From Planctomycetota bacterium (GTDB lineage: Bacteria; Planctomycetota; Planctomycetia; Pirellulales; Pirellulaceae), in NCBI GenBank assembly GCA_016872775.1, contig VGZA01000053.1:1-41109 (forward strand): 41,109 bases of DNA, written 5' to 3'. A program made the translations under genes and the position numbers. Within the stretch, counting starts at the first letter, position 1, and each line of letters opens with the position of its first letter. This document shows positions 1 through 7,797 of this stretch, piece by piece. Under the pieces are notes generated by a model. That model was not told where the DNA came from. It did no database searches and saw only the letters and a program-made list of their open reading frames with translations.

Positions 1-165
1 GTTCACCACCTCCCAGTTCACCACCTCCCAGTTCACCACCTCCCAGTTCACCACCTCCCAGTTCACCACCTCCCAGTTCACCACCTCCCAGTTCACCACT
101 TCCCAGTTCACCACTTCCCAGTTCACCACCTCCCAGCTCACCGACACCAAGTTCTCCGCCACCAA
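1..165. repeat. 15-bp minisatellite encoding GGGEL units
   Basis: Eleven consecutive 15-bp units are visible and the array continues past the left edge. Nine (1-135) match GTTCACCACCTCCCA or differ by C to T at one place; two (136-165) are degenerate. Read on the minus strand in the frame of the dockerin gene they give G-G-G-E-L, with G-S-G-E-L and G-V-G-E-L variants. The unit length is a multiple of three, so copy-number changes keep the frame. Confidence 0.93.
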
Positions 166-652
166 TTCCCGCATCCGCAACTCCATAGCCAGGGCACCAC
201 CATTCAAGGCACGATCCATTACTGCCGTCGCTTGCCAAAGTCAGCGACTGTGCAGAACCTGAATTCGAAGGGACTTGGCTTGCAGTCAACTGGCCGAATA
301 CGAATTGCACATCGGCTTCGTTGACCGTGCCGTCGCGATTGGCATCGAGTCGCGGAGATGTCGTTTGGATGCTGGGGCTCCACGCATGCGGACCGAATTG
401 GTTCAATGCGTTGATCACCAGCAGGGCGTCGGTGGGAGTGACCAGAAGATCGCCGTTAACGTCGGCCGCAGGCCGTTCGACGGTTGTCGTACTGGAGAAG
501 TCGAGTTCCCCGGCAAAAGGCAGCCGCCATTCCAACGACTCCAGTCGCATTCGGCGAAACGGCGACATGACATCCCGCACCCAGGCGCCCAGCCTCTGCT
601 GCGAGCTGCGCCTGGCGATGCATTTTCCGAATTGCATGAATCGGGTGATCAT
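1..652 (-). CDS. Dockerin-repeat surface protein, 5' part only
   Basis: The frame is open from an ATG at 652 to the left edge (about 217 codons), so the C-terminus is missing. The start is supported by GGAAAGGA about 8 nt upstream. Residues 34-43 (RMRLESLEWR) resemble the LExLExR motif found near the N-terminus of many planctomycete surface proteins. Two calcium-loop repeats of dockerin type I follow, at about 64-83 (DVNGD...TDAL) and 103-122 (DANRDGT...EADV), each with D-x-N-x-D. After a short Cys/Trp-containing linker (SCLEWWCPGYG) comes a run of five-residue units G-G/S/V-G-E-L. In general dockerin I modules bind cohesins in cellulosomes; their role in planctomycetes is unclear. Export and surface location are inferred. 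A dockerin this close to the N-terminus is unusual, and the main body presumably lies outside the window. Confidence 0.8.
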   Translation of the reverse strand, partial: MITRFMQFGKCIARRSSQQRLGAWVRDVMSPFRRMRLESLEWRLPFAGELDFSSTTTVERPAADVNGDLLVTPTDALLVINALNQFGPHAWSPSIQTTSPRLDANRDGTVNEADVQFVFGQLTASQVPSNSGSAQSLTLASDGSNGSCLEWWCPGYGVADAGIGGGELGVGELGGGELGSGELGSGELGGGELGGGELGGGELGGGELGGGELGGGE

Positions 653-1284
653 AGAGTCGATCCTTTCCAGGCCTTGTTTGTTCCCTTGCCTGTAATTCGA
701 GTGCAAGCGCGCATTTCGACCGGCGACGGGCCGGCACGAAAGCGCGCGTCATTGATGAAATCTCGAGATACGATGCGCCGAGTGTTCGTCGACGATTCCG
801 CCGGCCCGGACTGTGCCGAAAGCGGGCGGTGCGACGACAAAACTCGGCGCTGCAGGAGAGGCTTGCGCCAGTCGATGCAGTGCAGGTGCACCGCGATCAA
901 GCAGCGTGCAGGCGTAGCAGGCAGGCGGGTCGGCGAACAGGCCGTCTGAGGATACTACCCGATGGAAAACCTACGACCACTCGAACGAGTGGACATCCGA
1001 ATTATCGCGGCGCGAGCAGGTCGGTCAACCTCGACGACCAAAAAAAGCGATAAAAAAAGTCGATTCGTAGCTCGAAACTTGTTTCGACGTAGAACCAAAC
1101 TTGTTTCGTTCGCACCCTCACCGTCTCCCCCGATTGTCGCCCCGTCGTGTGACAGGCGGCGATCGGCGTGACGCATCCCCTGCGACTACGTAGCACGACT
1201 TTTTTCGTGCTGCGACGGGATGCCGCAGGCACGGCAACGAACCAAGTTTCGTGCTGCGACAAGTTTCGTGTTACGACGAATGGC
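653..1284. other. Gene-free stretch upstream of the dockerin gene
   Basis: I see no convincing gene here: short open frames on both strands have Arg/Ser-rich translations without domains. Roughly 653-1060 contains nothing I can name. From about 1068 to 1277 it holds repeat copies, described separately. Confidence 0.6.
1068..1277. repeat. CGAAAC-TT-GTTTCG palindromic repeat cluster 1
   Basis: Copies with the core CGAAACTTGTTTCG lie at about 1068-1092 (a near-perfect inverted repeat CTCGAAAC-TT-GTTTCGA) and 1093-1112. Related half-units with AAGTTTCGTG are at about 1236-1277. Between them 1192-1211 is a perfect 7-bp hairpin, AGCACGA-cttttt-TCGTGCT. The cluster ends 8 bp from the stop codon of the minus-strand DCC gene, so it would lie in that gene's 3' untranslated region. 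Related clusters are near 15270-15440 and 37500-37558. Confidence 0.75.
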
Positions 1285-1737
1285 TCATTTTCTAAAATGG
1301 ACCTCGCAGGATCCGGATTCACAGTCGTCGACGCGCCCCCAACGGTAGCGGCGGATGGCGATTTGGCGATAGAGCCATTGCCAGAGCGGCAGGCTCAGTG
1401 GGATGTGCAGCAGCGGCGCCAGCGGCCACATCCAGGGCAAACGGCGGGAAAGATATCGGACGGCGCTGGCACCTGCGTGTCGCTGGCCAAACCGGTCGAC
1501 GATCACCATTTCGCGCATCAATTGGTCGTGGCTCAGGTCCGGGTACTTTTCGGCGATGAGCGGTTCGTGCAGGGAAACAAACGCCAGCCGCTGCCCGCCG
1601 TCCCATGCGTGCAGCCGCGCAACCTGGGCACGGCAGAATCGGCAGTGGCCGTCGAAAATCACGACGTCCGCCCGGGGATGGTCCGCCGGTGTGGGAAGCG
1701 GTGTTTCGGCGCGCGCGGTTGTCGAAGTTGCGATCAC
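1285..1737 (-). CDS. DCC-family (DUF393) thiol protein
   Basis: A 150-residue protein of the DCC family, named after a conserved D-x-x-C-x-x-C segment, seen here as FDGHCRFC at 28-35. The family is predicted to be thiol-disulfide oxidoreductase-like; no substrate is established. Residues 100-135 are Trp- and Leu-rich and could be membrane-associated. The start is GTG at 1737, overlapping the TGA of the upstream gene (GTGA). It is supported by AAGGAGA about 7 nt upstream, inside the end of that gene, so translation is probably coupled. It is the last gene of the minus-strand block, and a repeat cluster begins just after its stop. Confidence 0.85.
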   Translation of the reverse strand: MIATSTTARAETPLPTPADHPRADVVIFDGHCRFCRAQVARLHAWDGGQRLAFVSLHEPLIAEKYPDLSHDQLMREMVIVDRFGQRHAGASAVRYLSRRLPWMWPLAPLLHIPLSLPLWQWLYRQIAIRRYRWGRVDDCESGSCEVHFRK

Positions 1738-4301
1738 GGTCGTTTCTCCTTGTCCACGCTCGTGGCCAGATCGTCGGAGGACGCGTCGATGATTCGGGTA
1801 TAGAGCTCACGTGCTCGATCGAATGCGGCTTTCGCGACTTCCCGCTCGTCGGGCGCGATGCTTAACTGCCGGTTCTTCCAGAGCAAGTCAAGGCAATCCC
1901 GACACCAGACAGCACTTGACCGTGCCGCACGGATCGGCTGTTCCGCAATCAGCACGTTGATCGGATTCGTGTGCAGTTGCGGGAAGTGCCGTACCGCGAT
2001 CCAACTGCTCCGCTCCACGTTCAATTCCCATTCCAGATCGTGAATCGCATCATCGGCCGGAACCCGCTTCTTGCCCACGACTTTTCCGTTCATGATCAAT
2101 TCCACTTCCCGTTCACCGGTTGCGATCATACGGTCGTCGCGCGGGGAGTAGAGTTCCACGGTGTCGCCCACAAAGCGGCGTCCACCGGCCGGAGCCTTGG
2201 TCCCTTGGGCGATCGCGCGAGGCATCTCGGCTGCGAATGCCACGCGCGCCGTCACCGTAACGCGGCCCGGTTCCATCAGTCGCAAGTCCTGCTCACCGGC
2301 CCGGCTCCCGTTGACTCGAAAATCGACGGCGTGCGCATACCCGTCGGAAACATACGATTTTCCAGCGGCCAGATTGCCGCACCATCGGGAAAAATCGAGT
2401 GATTCGCCTTCGTCCATCCGCACATAAACGCGCCCCTGGCCCACGCGACGACTGCTCATGCAGGGGAAATCGGTCTCGCCGCTGACTTTCAGGCGAAACC
2501 CGCAGTTCAGCAGGTGGTACCAGGTGTTCCATTCCTGAATCCGGCGCGTGTCCATGGCGCTGATAAAATCGCAGACTTCCTCACAGACGCTGACAAAAAT
2601 CTCCATTGCGCCGACGCCGTTCATTTCCGGGATCGCGAGGTTTGGCAGTTGATCGGCGGCACGATCCAGGCTGGTGACAAGTTCCTGCATATTGATTCGT
2701 CGGTCGCGATCGGCGTCGATCCGATCTGCCAACTCAGGAAGCAGTGCTCCACTCCATTCGTCGGCGTCCAGCAATTCGTCTTGATTCAGGTCGCAACGTT
2801 CGAAAATACGTCGCGCGGCGGCCGCGGGCTCAATCTGCATTCCACTGGCCGAGTGCGCGTAGCCGGTGATGCCTCCCTGTTCCTTTGCCCAGCGCATCAC
2901 CGGCGTCGTCCAGGTCGGCCAACCTTTCGTGGCAGTGCCTTCCGAGCCAGGATACGTCTGGTCGCGCAGATTGAGCAGACAGACATGGCCGAGCGCCTGC
3001 GAACCGAAACCGCTGACTTCAACGTCGTATTTTAGAATGGTCAACGGCTCACTGAGATCATGAGGACGCTCGGAGAAGTACCGACGCTGGTGGTCGTAGC
3101 AGGGCCCCCAGGTCAGCACGCACCCGACATTCAACGCTTCGCCCTTGACCTGTCGGAACATATCTTCGGGCGAAACGCCTTCGGTCGGCACGGTGTAATG
3201 CGCACAACCTGCCGCATGAATATGATGGTCACCGGAGTAGAGTCCAAATAAACGAGGCTCGATCCAGCGTTCCAATCGAACCTCGAGTGGTGCAATGCCA
3301 CGTTCGTTGGAGTTCAACTGCAGGGTTTTGCGCGCCAGCCGATATTCCGGTCCCCGGCCGAATTCCACCTCGTAGGTCCCAGGCGGCAACAAGACCGATT
3401 CGCCGTCATGCCGGTAGATCTGCGGTTGAAAGAACAGATCGGGTGCCAGCCGCTTCGCCTGCAATGGTTGGACATGTCCCGAACGATCCCGAAACAGCAG
3501 ATGGGCCGTGGTGGGCGACCCGTCGAAATCGACGATGCGCAGAGGCACGCGCAGGGCGGGTTGAATATCCCAGAGAATCGCCGTCGAGCCCCGGGCACCG
3601 AGATCCTGTTCGGCCTGTCCCATATCAAATCCGATTGTCGCCTCGCGCCGACCGGACTCGGAAGAGTAGATCAACCCGATCAGGTACTCGACCTCCAGCC
3701 CGCTGAGCCGGTCGGACATCGGCGGCTGGGAATACAGCTCCAGGGCGAGAAATCGATCCGTGGCCTGTTCCTTGTTTTCCGATTCGTTCAGTTCCGGCTG
3801 TTGCTGCCGCAGCAGGCTGAATCGGGCCGCGCCGGCATACACAGCCCCCGCCTGCGGGCTGGTCATGCGGAGGCGCGCGGTCGCGGTACTTTGATTGATC
3901 ACTTTGATCAGTACGGGCCGGAAGCCGGCCTGCTGTAATCGAGGTCGACTGGGACCTCGATTCGTCGAGACGCGGGATTCAGGATTGATCCGCACCACCA
4001 GCGATGCTCGTGGATCGACCAGCTTTTGAATTTCGGCGGCGTCGCGGTTGCGACCGGCGGCTCGAATTGCGTTCGCGGTCTCATCGTCAATGGGCGTGCC
4101 GAGGGCTTCCAATGCCGCGAGCAGGCGGATCAGATTGGCGGCAATTGGCTGCCCCTCGGTTTCGACCACTTCGGGCAGATCGGCCGACGGCTCGGAGCGG
4201 GAATTCGTATCGGGTGGGACCGCCGCAGCGGCGGTGACACCGATGAACGATGCTCCGATCACCAGGATGCCCCAAGGCCGTATAACCCGCGACTTCGACA
4301 T
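1734..4301 (-). CDS. CehA/McbA-type PHP metallohydrolase with EF-hand insert
   Basis: An 855-residue exported protein. The hydrophobic segment at 10-27 looks like a signal peptide. The catalytic region begins near 355 with SGDHHIHAAG, the H-x-H signature of PHP-like hydrolases, and continues with GYAHS (H483) and SGETDFPC (608-614), typical of the CehA/McbA family known from a carbaryl hydrolase. Between the last two motifs lie two textbook EF-hand loops, D504-x-N-x-D ... E515 and D529-x-D-x-D ... E540. The N-terminal 340 residues resemble nothing I can name. The ATG at 4301 has GGGAGG 6 nt upstream. It lies 39 nt after the cyanophycin-synthetase-like gene and overlaps the DCC gene. The natural substrate is unknown. 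Confidence 0.78.
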   Translation of the reverse strand: MSKSRVIRPWGILVIGASFIGVTAAAAVPPDTNSRSEPSADLPEVVETEGQPIAANLIRLLAALEALGTPIDDETANAIRAAGRNRDAAEIQKLVDPRASLVVRINPESRVSTNRGPSRPRLQQAGFRPVLIKVINQSTATARLRMTSPQAGAVYAGAARFSLLRQQQPELNESENKEQATDRFLALELYSQPPMSDRLSGLEVEYLIGLIYSSESGRREATIGFDMGQAEQDLGARGSTAILWDIQPALRVPLRIVDFDGSPTTAHLLFRDRSGHVQPLQAKRLAPDLFFQPQIYRHDGESVLLPPGTYEVEFGRGPEYRLARKTLQLNSNERGIAPLEVRLERWIEPRLFGLYSGDHHIHAAGCAHYTVPTEGVSPEDMFRQVKGEALNVGCVLTWGPCYDHQRRYFSERPHDLSEPLTILKYDVEVSGFGSQALGHVCLLNLRDQTYPGSEGTATKGWPTWTTPVMRWAKEQGGITGYAHSASGMQIEPAAAARRIFERCDLNQDELLDADEWSGALLPELADRIDADRDRRINMQELVTSLDRAADQLPNLAIPEMNGVGAMEIFVSVCEEVCDFISAMDTRRIQEWNTWYHLLNCGFRLKVSGETDFPCMSSRRVGQGRVYVRMDEGESLDFSRWCGNLAAGKSYVSDGYAHAVDFRVNGSRAGEQDLRLMEPGRVTVTARVAFAAEMPRAIAQGTKAPAGGRRFVGDTVELYSPRDDRMIATGEREVELIMNGKVVGKKRVPADDAIHDLEWELNVERSSWIAVRHFPQLHTNPINVLIAEQPIRAARSSAVWCRDCLDLLWKNRQLSIAPDEREVAKAAFDRARELYTRIIDASSDDLATSVDKEKRP
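2682..2792 (-). other. EF-hand pair inside the metallohydrolase
   Basis: Residues 504-540 of the CehA/McbA-like protein form two calcium-binding loops, each with D-x-[DN]-x-D at positions 1/3/5 and Glu at position 12, separated by a short helix-like linker (LPELADRI). All the usual calcium ligands are present. Confidence 0.8.
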
Positions 4302-4340
4302 ATCCGCCCTCCCAGTAGGAACCGCAGAATGGCGCGCGCG

Positions 4341-6476
4341 CTAACGTGGCGCCTCGAAATTTCTTGCTTCCCCGCTGCCGCTGATTACCATCCAGGCTGC
4401 TACCGCCGGAACGATCATACATGCGCTGTGTTCGGGTGTAACCCCATCGGGACAATTTGTGGACCAGGATCGGTTTGGCCCCGAGGCCGTGACGTTGGCA
4501 CCTCGCAGAGCGACGATGACATCGTCGCTCCGAAGTAGCCGTTCGTTGATTGACGATGAAGCGATCCAGTAAATCGGACCCGGGTGCCGCGTGGCGAATA
4601 GCTCCGCATCAGGATCATCGACAGCCAGGACCAATGTGCCGGCGGGAGCCAGCGAATTCAATGCCGCGAGTATCCCGGCGCGATCCAGTTCCGAGCGGCC
4701 ATCATTTTTCACGCGATCTTGCGTCACGATCACGACGTCCGATCGTGGACTTGCCAGGCCTTCGCGAGCCGCCTGTCCGGGTCGGCTTTCGCAAACGGCC
4801 GCCTCCAGATGTCGATGCATCAACAGCGATTCGAGATTGCTCCAGTCCGTCCAGTTACCGTCATCCAGTTGGTGCGTACCAAACCGCCGCTGCCGCGATG
4901 TGGCCAGACCCGTGCAGAATCCGGACGATTGCAACAGCCGCGCCAGCCGATCCGCAACAAGGGGCCGGTCGCCGGTGCCCGTGATAAGTGCGATCGGGAT
5001 CGTCGCCGGCTTTCCCGCGGGATAGATCATTGACACGATCGCTTGACCGACAGGCTGGGGTTCGCCATGCAGTGGCGCGATATGCATCGATAGCGACGGT
5101 CCGGCATTGACCTCCAGGATCATTCCGCGCTGCTCTTCGAGCGGCCGCGAAATGTCCTCCGCGACCACGTCTAATCCCGCGATGTCCAATCCGACGGTCT
5201 GGGCGGCCAACACCGCCCGTGCGGCGACCTCCGAATGTACACGGTTTGTACAATCCATCGTCAAATCGCCAATCCGTTGCACCATCACGCGCCGCCCGGA
5301 TTCCGGCACAGACTCCAGCTTCAGTCCTTGCCGACTCAGTTCGTCGATCGCGGAGTGGTTCAAACGCAGCACGCTCAGCTGATTTGTATAGTTGACGCCA
5401 CGGAGCGGATTGCGATTCGCCTCCTCGACCAGCTCTTCCACCGATTGTCGACCATCCCCGACGACGAATTCACCCTCTCCACATGCGGCGGCGATCATCC
5501 GGTCACCGACGACGAGCAACCGATGCTGCTGGCCTCGGCCAAATTGTTCCACCATCACGGGAGCACCGTCACCCAATTCGACGGCGTAGTCGTAGGCTCC
5601 GAGCACCTGCTCGCGGTGACGCAGGTCGAGGGAAACGCCGCGAGCATGATTGGCATTTTGTGGTTTGACGACCGCGGGCAGCCCGATTTCACATGCCGCC
5701 GCCCAAGCGTCCTCGGCACTGCTCACAACCCGGCCTCGCGGGACCGGCACACCGGCAGCGGCGAGCAGTTTTTTGGTCAGGTCTTTGTCGCTGGCGATGC
5801 TCTCGGCGATAGCGCTCGTGGCATCGGTCTCGGCAGTCCAGATCCGACGTTGCCGACACCCCTCGCCCAGTTGCACGAGGCTGGTATAGTTCATTCTTCG
5901 GCAGGGAATGCCCCGAGCCTTCGCGGCGTCGACGATCGCACGCGTGCTCGGTCCCAGACGTACGTCATCGGCAAGATCGACGAGATCTTTGATCCGTTCC
6001 GGCAGACGGAGCGGTAGCTGGTCCGCGGCGGCAAGTCCGACCTCCACCGCTGCTTCGAGGCATGCGCGAGCCAGTCGCTCCTCTTCGAACTCAAAAACCA
6101 GCGTCCAGACATCCGATTCGTCCGTCTCTCGGATTTCACCAAATTCGGCATTCACGCCCGCCAGAAACTGGAACGAACGCACCAGGCATTCCAGGATTTC
6201 AGGAACGGGGGGCGAGCGGTGAGCACCCGCGTGGTAAGCGTCCCTGAGCAGCGAGCCCATATCGCGCGACATCCGGGCTCGACCGTGCCCACTGGCGGCC
6301 AATCTGGACGGCTGCATTTCCTCACCGCACAATAGCGGCAGATGCGGTTGAAGCTGTTCGACCAACCGCGCCGTTCGGCCGTTGCGCCAACCTCGCGTGC
6401 TGACAACCACTTCGAACACCGGTTTGGCAGTATACGGATTCGGACCCCGCAGTGGGGCAAGACGTAGTAGTTCCAT
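4341..6476 (-). CDS. Cyanophycin-synthetase-like ligase, dead Mur domain
   Basis: The 711-residue protein follows the order of cyanophycin synthetase (CphA). It has the N-terminal domain with LAGVNAEFGEIRETDE (105-120) and LGPSTRAIVDAAKARGIP (174-191). The ATP-grasp domain has SDKDLTKKLLAAAGVPVPRG (229-248), AVVKPQNANHARG (268-280), QQHRLLVV and LDIAGLDVV...ILEVNAGP (430-460). A Mur-ligase-like remnant starts at about 493. CphA makes multi-L-arginyl-poly-L-aspartate with two active sites and is about 870-900 residues long. Here the Mur P-loop GTNGKTT is replaced by GTGDRP (500-505) and the C-terminal Mur domain is missing. This resembles CphA2, which polymerises beta-Asp-Arg dipeptides with the ATP-grasp site alone. 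No cyanophycinase is nearby, so another amide product is possible. The start lacks a clear Shine-Dalgarno. Confidence 0.82.
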   Translation of the reverse strand: MELLRLAPLRGPNPYTAKPVFEVVVSTRGWRNGRTARLVEQLQPHLPLLCGEEMQPSRLAASGHGRARMSRDMGSLLRDAYHAGAHRSPPVPEILECLVRSFQFLAGVNAEFGEIRETDESDVWTLVFEFEEERLARACLEAAVEVGLAAADQLPLRLPERIKDLVDLADDVRLGPSTRAIVDAAKARGIPCRRMNYTSLVQLGEGCRQRRIWTAETDATSAIAESIASDKDLTKKLLAAAGVPVPRGRVVSSAEDAWAAACEIGLPAVVKPQNANHARGVSLDLRHREQVLGAYDYAVELGDGAPVMVEQFGRGQQHRLLVVGDRMIAAACGEGEFVVGDGRQSVEELVEEANRNPLRGVNYTNQLSVLRLNHSAIDELSRQGLKLESVPESGRRVMVQRIGDLTMDCTNRVHSEVAARAVLAAQTVGLDIAGLDVVAEDISRPLEEQRGMILEVNAGPSLSMHIAPLHGEPQPVGQAIVSMIYPAGKPATIPIALITGTGDRPLVADRLARLLQSSGFCTGLATSRQRRFGTHQLDDGNWTDWSNLESLLMHRHLEAAVCESRPGQAAREGLASPRSDVVIVTQDRVKNDGRSELDRAGILAALNSLAPAGTLVLAVDDPDAELFATRHPGPIYWIASSSINERLLRSDDVIVALRGANVTASGPNRSWSTNCPDGVTPEHSACMIVPAVAAWMVISGSGEARNFEAPR

Positions 6477-6533
6477 CCATGTAATGTGCCATGCCCGCTT
6501 CGTTCGAGCAACGCCGGGTGGCCAGTCCGCTGG

Positions 6534-7109
6534 CTACTTCGCCACGGCGTCCAGCAGGTCAAACACCGACCAGGTGTTGCCATCCGGACCCGCCTGCGGA
6601 TTCAGATGAAACGTTCCTTCGACGGTCAGCGAGTCGACACGCAACTTTACCTTCTTGTTGTCCTTGACTTTAACCATGAAAAGATGATCGGCCTGGCCGC
6701 CGCGACCGAACTTACATTCTTTGTTCTTTAACAGATAGAAATTGTCCGTTTTCAAACTCTCGCCTTCACTGAACATGATCCCGGTCACACGCACGCGTCT
6801 TCCTTCCAGTTCCTTCACGCGCGGGGTCACCAAAAAATCCCGGAACACCATGTCCGCCATCATGTTCATGTTCACGTCGGAAAAAGTAATCTCGATCACG
6901 TCCTCTTTCGGGGCGAAACGTGTCGCATGCCGCCGAGCATCCGAGGCTTCGGGTCGAATGACCACGCCTTCCGCCACAACCTGGAATCCCGCCGCCGCCA
7001 GCGACGACAAGGCCGCAACGAGGAGACCGTGCTTCGACGGCCGCCAACCGCGCTCCGAATTGACCGACCTGGACAAACGGGTCGGTCCAATTCCGGCTCG
7101 ACTCCTCAT
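6534..7109 (-). CDS. DUF3299-like secreted protein (copy B)
   Basis: 191 residues. I chose the ATG at 7109 because its ATGA overlaps the stop of the preceding gene and a GGAG lies about 8 nt upstream; an in-frame start at 7214 would run deep into that gene. The N-terminus has an Arg-rich stretch followed by a hydrophobic segment (HGLLVAALSSLAAAGFQVVA), probably a signal or anchor. The rest fits the DUF3299 layout: a TFSDVNM lead-in, LEGRRVRVTGIMF, FYLLKNKECKFG with a conserved Cys, and a final VEGTFHLNP strand. Function unknown. It is the neighbour and probable paralogue of the gene at 7106-7786. Confidence 0.72.
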   Translation of the reverse strand: MRSRAGIGPTRLSRSVNSERGWRPSKHGLLVAALSSLAAAGFQVVAEGVVIRPEASDARRHATRFAPKEDVIEITFSDVNMNMMADMVFRDFLVTPRVKELEGRRVRVTGIMFSEGESLKTDNFYLLKNKECKFGRGGQADHLFMVKVKDNKKVKLRVDSLTVEGTFHLNPQAGPDGNTWSVFDLLDAVAK

Positions 7110-7786
7110 TTGACGATCTCCGCTTCCAAGCGGTAGCAAGGTCCTTCGAGGCCATCGGTTCGCGCCATCGTCGGATCGATTCGCAAGACACCCGCCAGCT
7201 TCCGCATCCTCCACGAATATCGGATCGTGTCATCACTGACGATACTCACGTCCACGAAATCGGTGACTTTGGGAGCGCCGCCGAAACAGCATTCCTTCAT
7301 GTCTCCCACAAGCGTAAACTGCTTGACGGCTCCTTGCTCCTTCACACTGGGGTGAACGTACCCTTTGATGAAAACCTTCTTGCCGTCGAATTTCATCACG
7401 TCGGCCGGAACGGCCTCTTCGGGGTGATCCGGGTCGGGGTGCAGTGCGTAAAATGGCAGCCGTTCGAAACCGTCCGGTACTTCCGTGTTGTACACGTACG
7501 TGTGCGAGGAGGCCGCACCGATCAGACAAATCAACGATAATCCGATACCTATCCAGGCGGCGGCCTTCCCGGTGAACTCCTCGGGATAGCGGACAATGGA
7601 ACGCTGCGCGGTAATCCCGCAGATCAGGCCGAGCAGCGGGAGGATCAACAGTCCGACGCCAACAAACGCGACGACGGATAAGACGCCAATGATCAGCGAA
7701 AATACTGCCGCCTTGCTCAGCGACCTGTAGTCGATATCGATCTCGGAATCGACGACCGGCTCCAGCGTTATCGAACTCGAACGCAT
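7106..7786 (-). CDS. DUF4190-like membrane domain fused to DUF3299-like domain
   Basis: 226 residues from the ATG at 7786, preferred over a TTG at 7801 because GGGAGA sits 5 nt upstream of it. Two adjacent hydrophobic helices with the loop CGITAQRSIVRYP (about 16-90) resemble the small DUF4190 membrane module. The soluble part has DGKKVFIKGYVHPS, then FTLVGDMKECCFGGAPKVTD and LAGVLRIDP, ending CYRLEAEIVK. That is the DUF3299 pattern, with an adjacent Cys pair where the family often has a ligand-like Cys. It lies between the CPFC protein (stop at 7798) and the second DUF3299-like gene (overlap ATGA). A membrane-anchored, outward-facing domain is inferred. Function unknown. Confidence 0.75.
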   Translation of the reverse strand: MRSSSITLEPVVDSEIDIDYRSLSKAAVFSLIIGVLSVVAFVGVGLLILPLLGLICGITAQRSIVRYPEEFTGKAAAWIGIGLSLICLIGAASSHTYVYNTEVPDGFERLPFYALHPDPDHPEEAVPADVMKFDGKKVFIKGYVHPSVKEQGAVKQFTLVGDMKECCFGGAPKVTDFVDVSIVSDDTIRYSWRMRKLAGVLRIDPTMARTDGLEGPCYRLEAEIVK

Positions 7787-7797
7787 CGACTTCTCCC

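Noticed and set aside
275-949. Plus-strand open frame of 224 codons at the left
   Set aside because: It overlaps the dockerin gene on the other strand, whose calcium loops are unmistakable.
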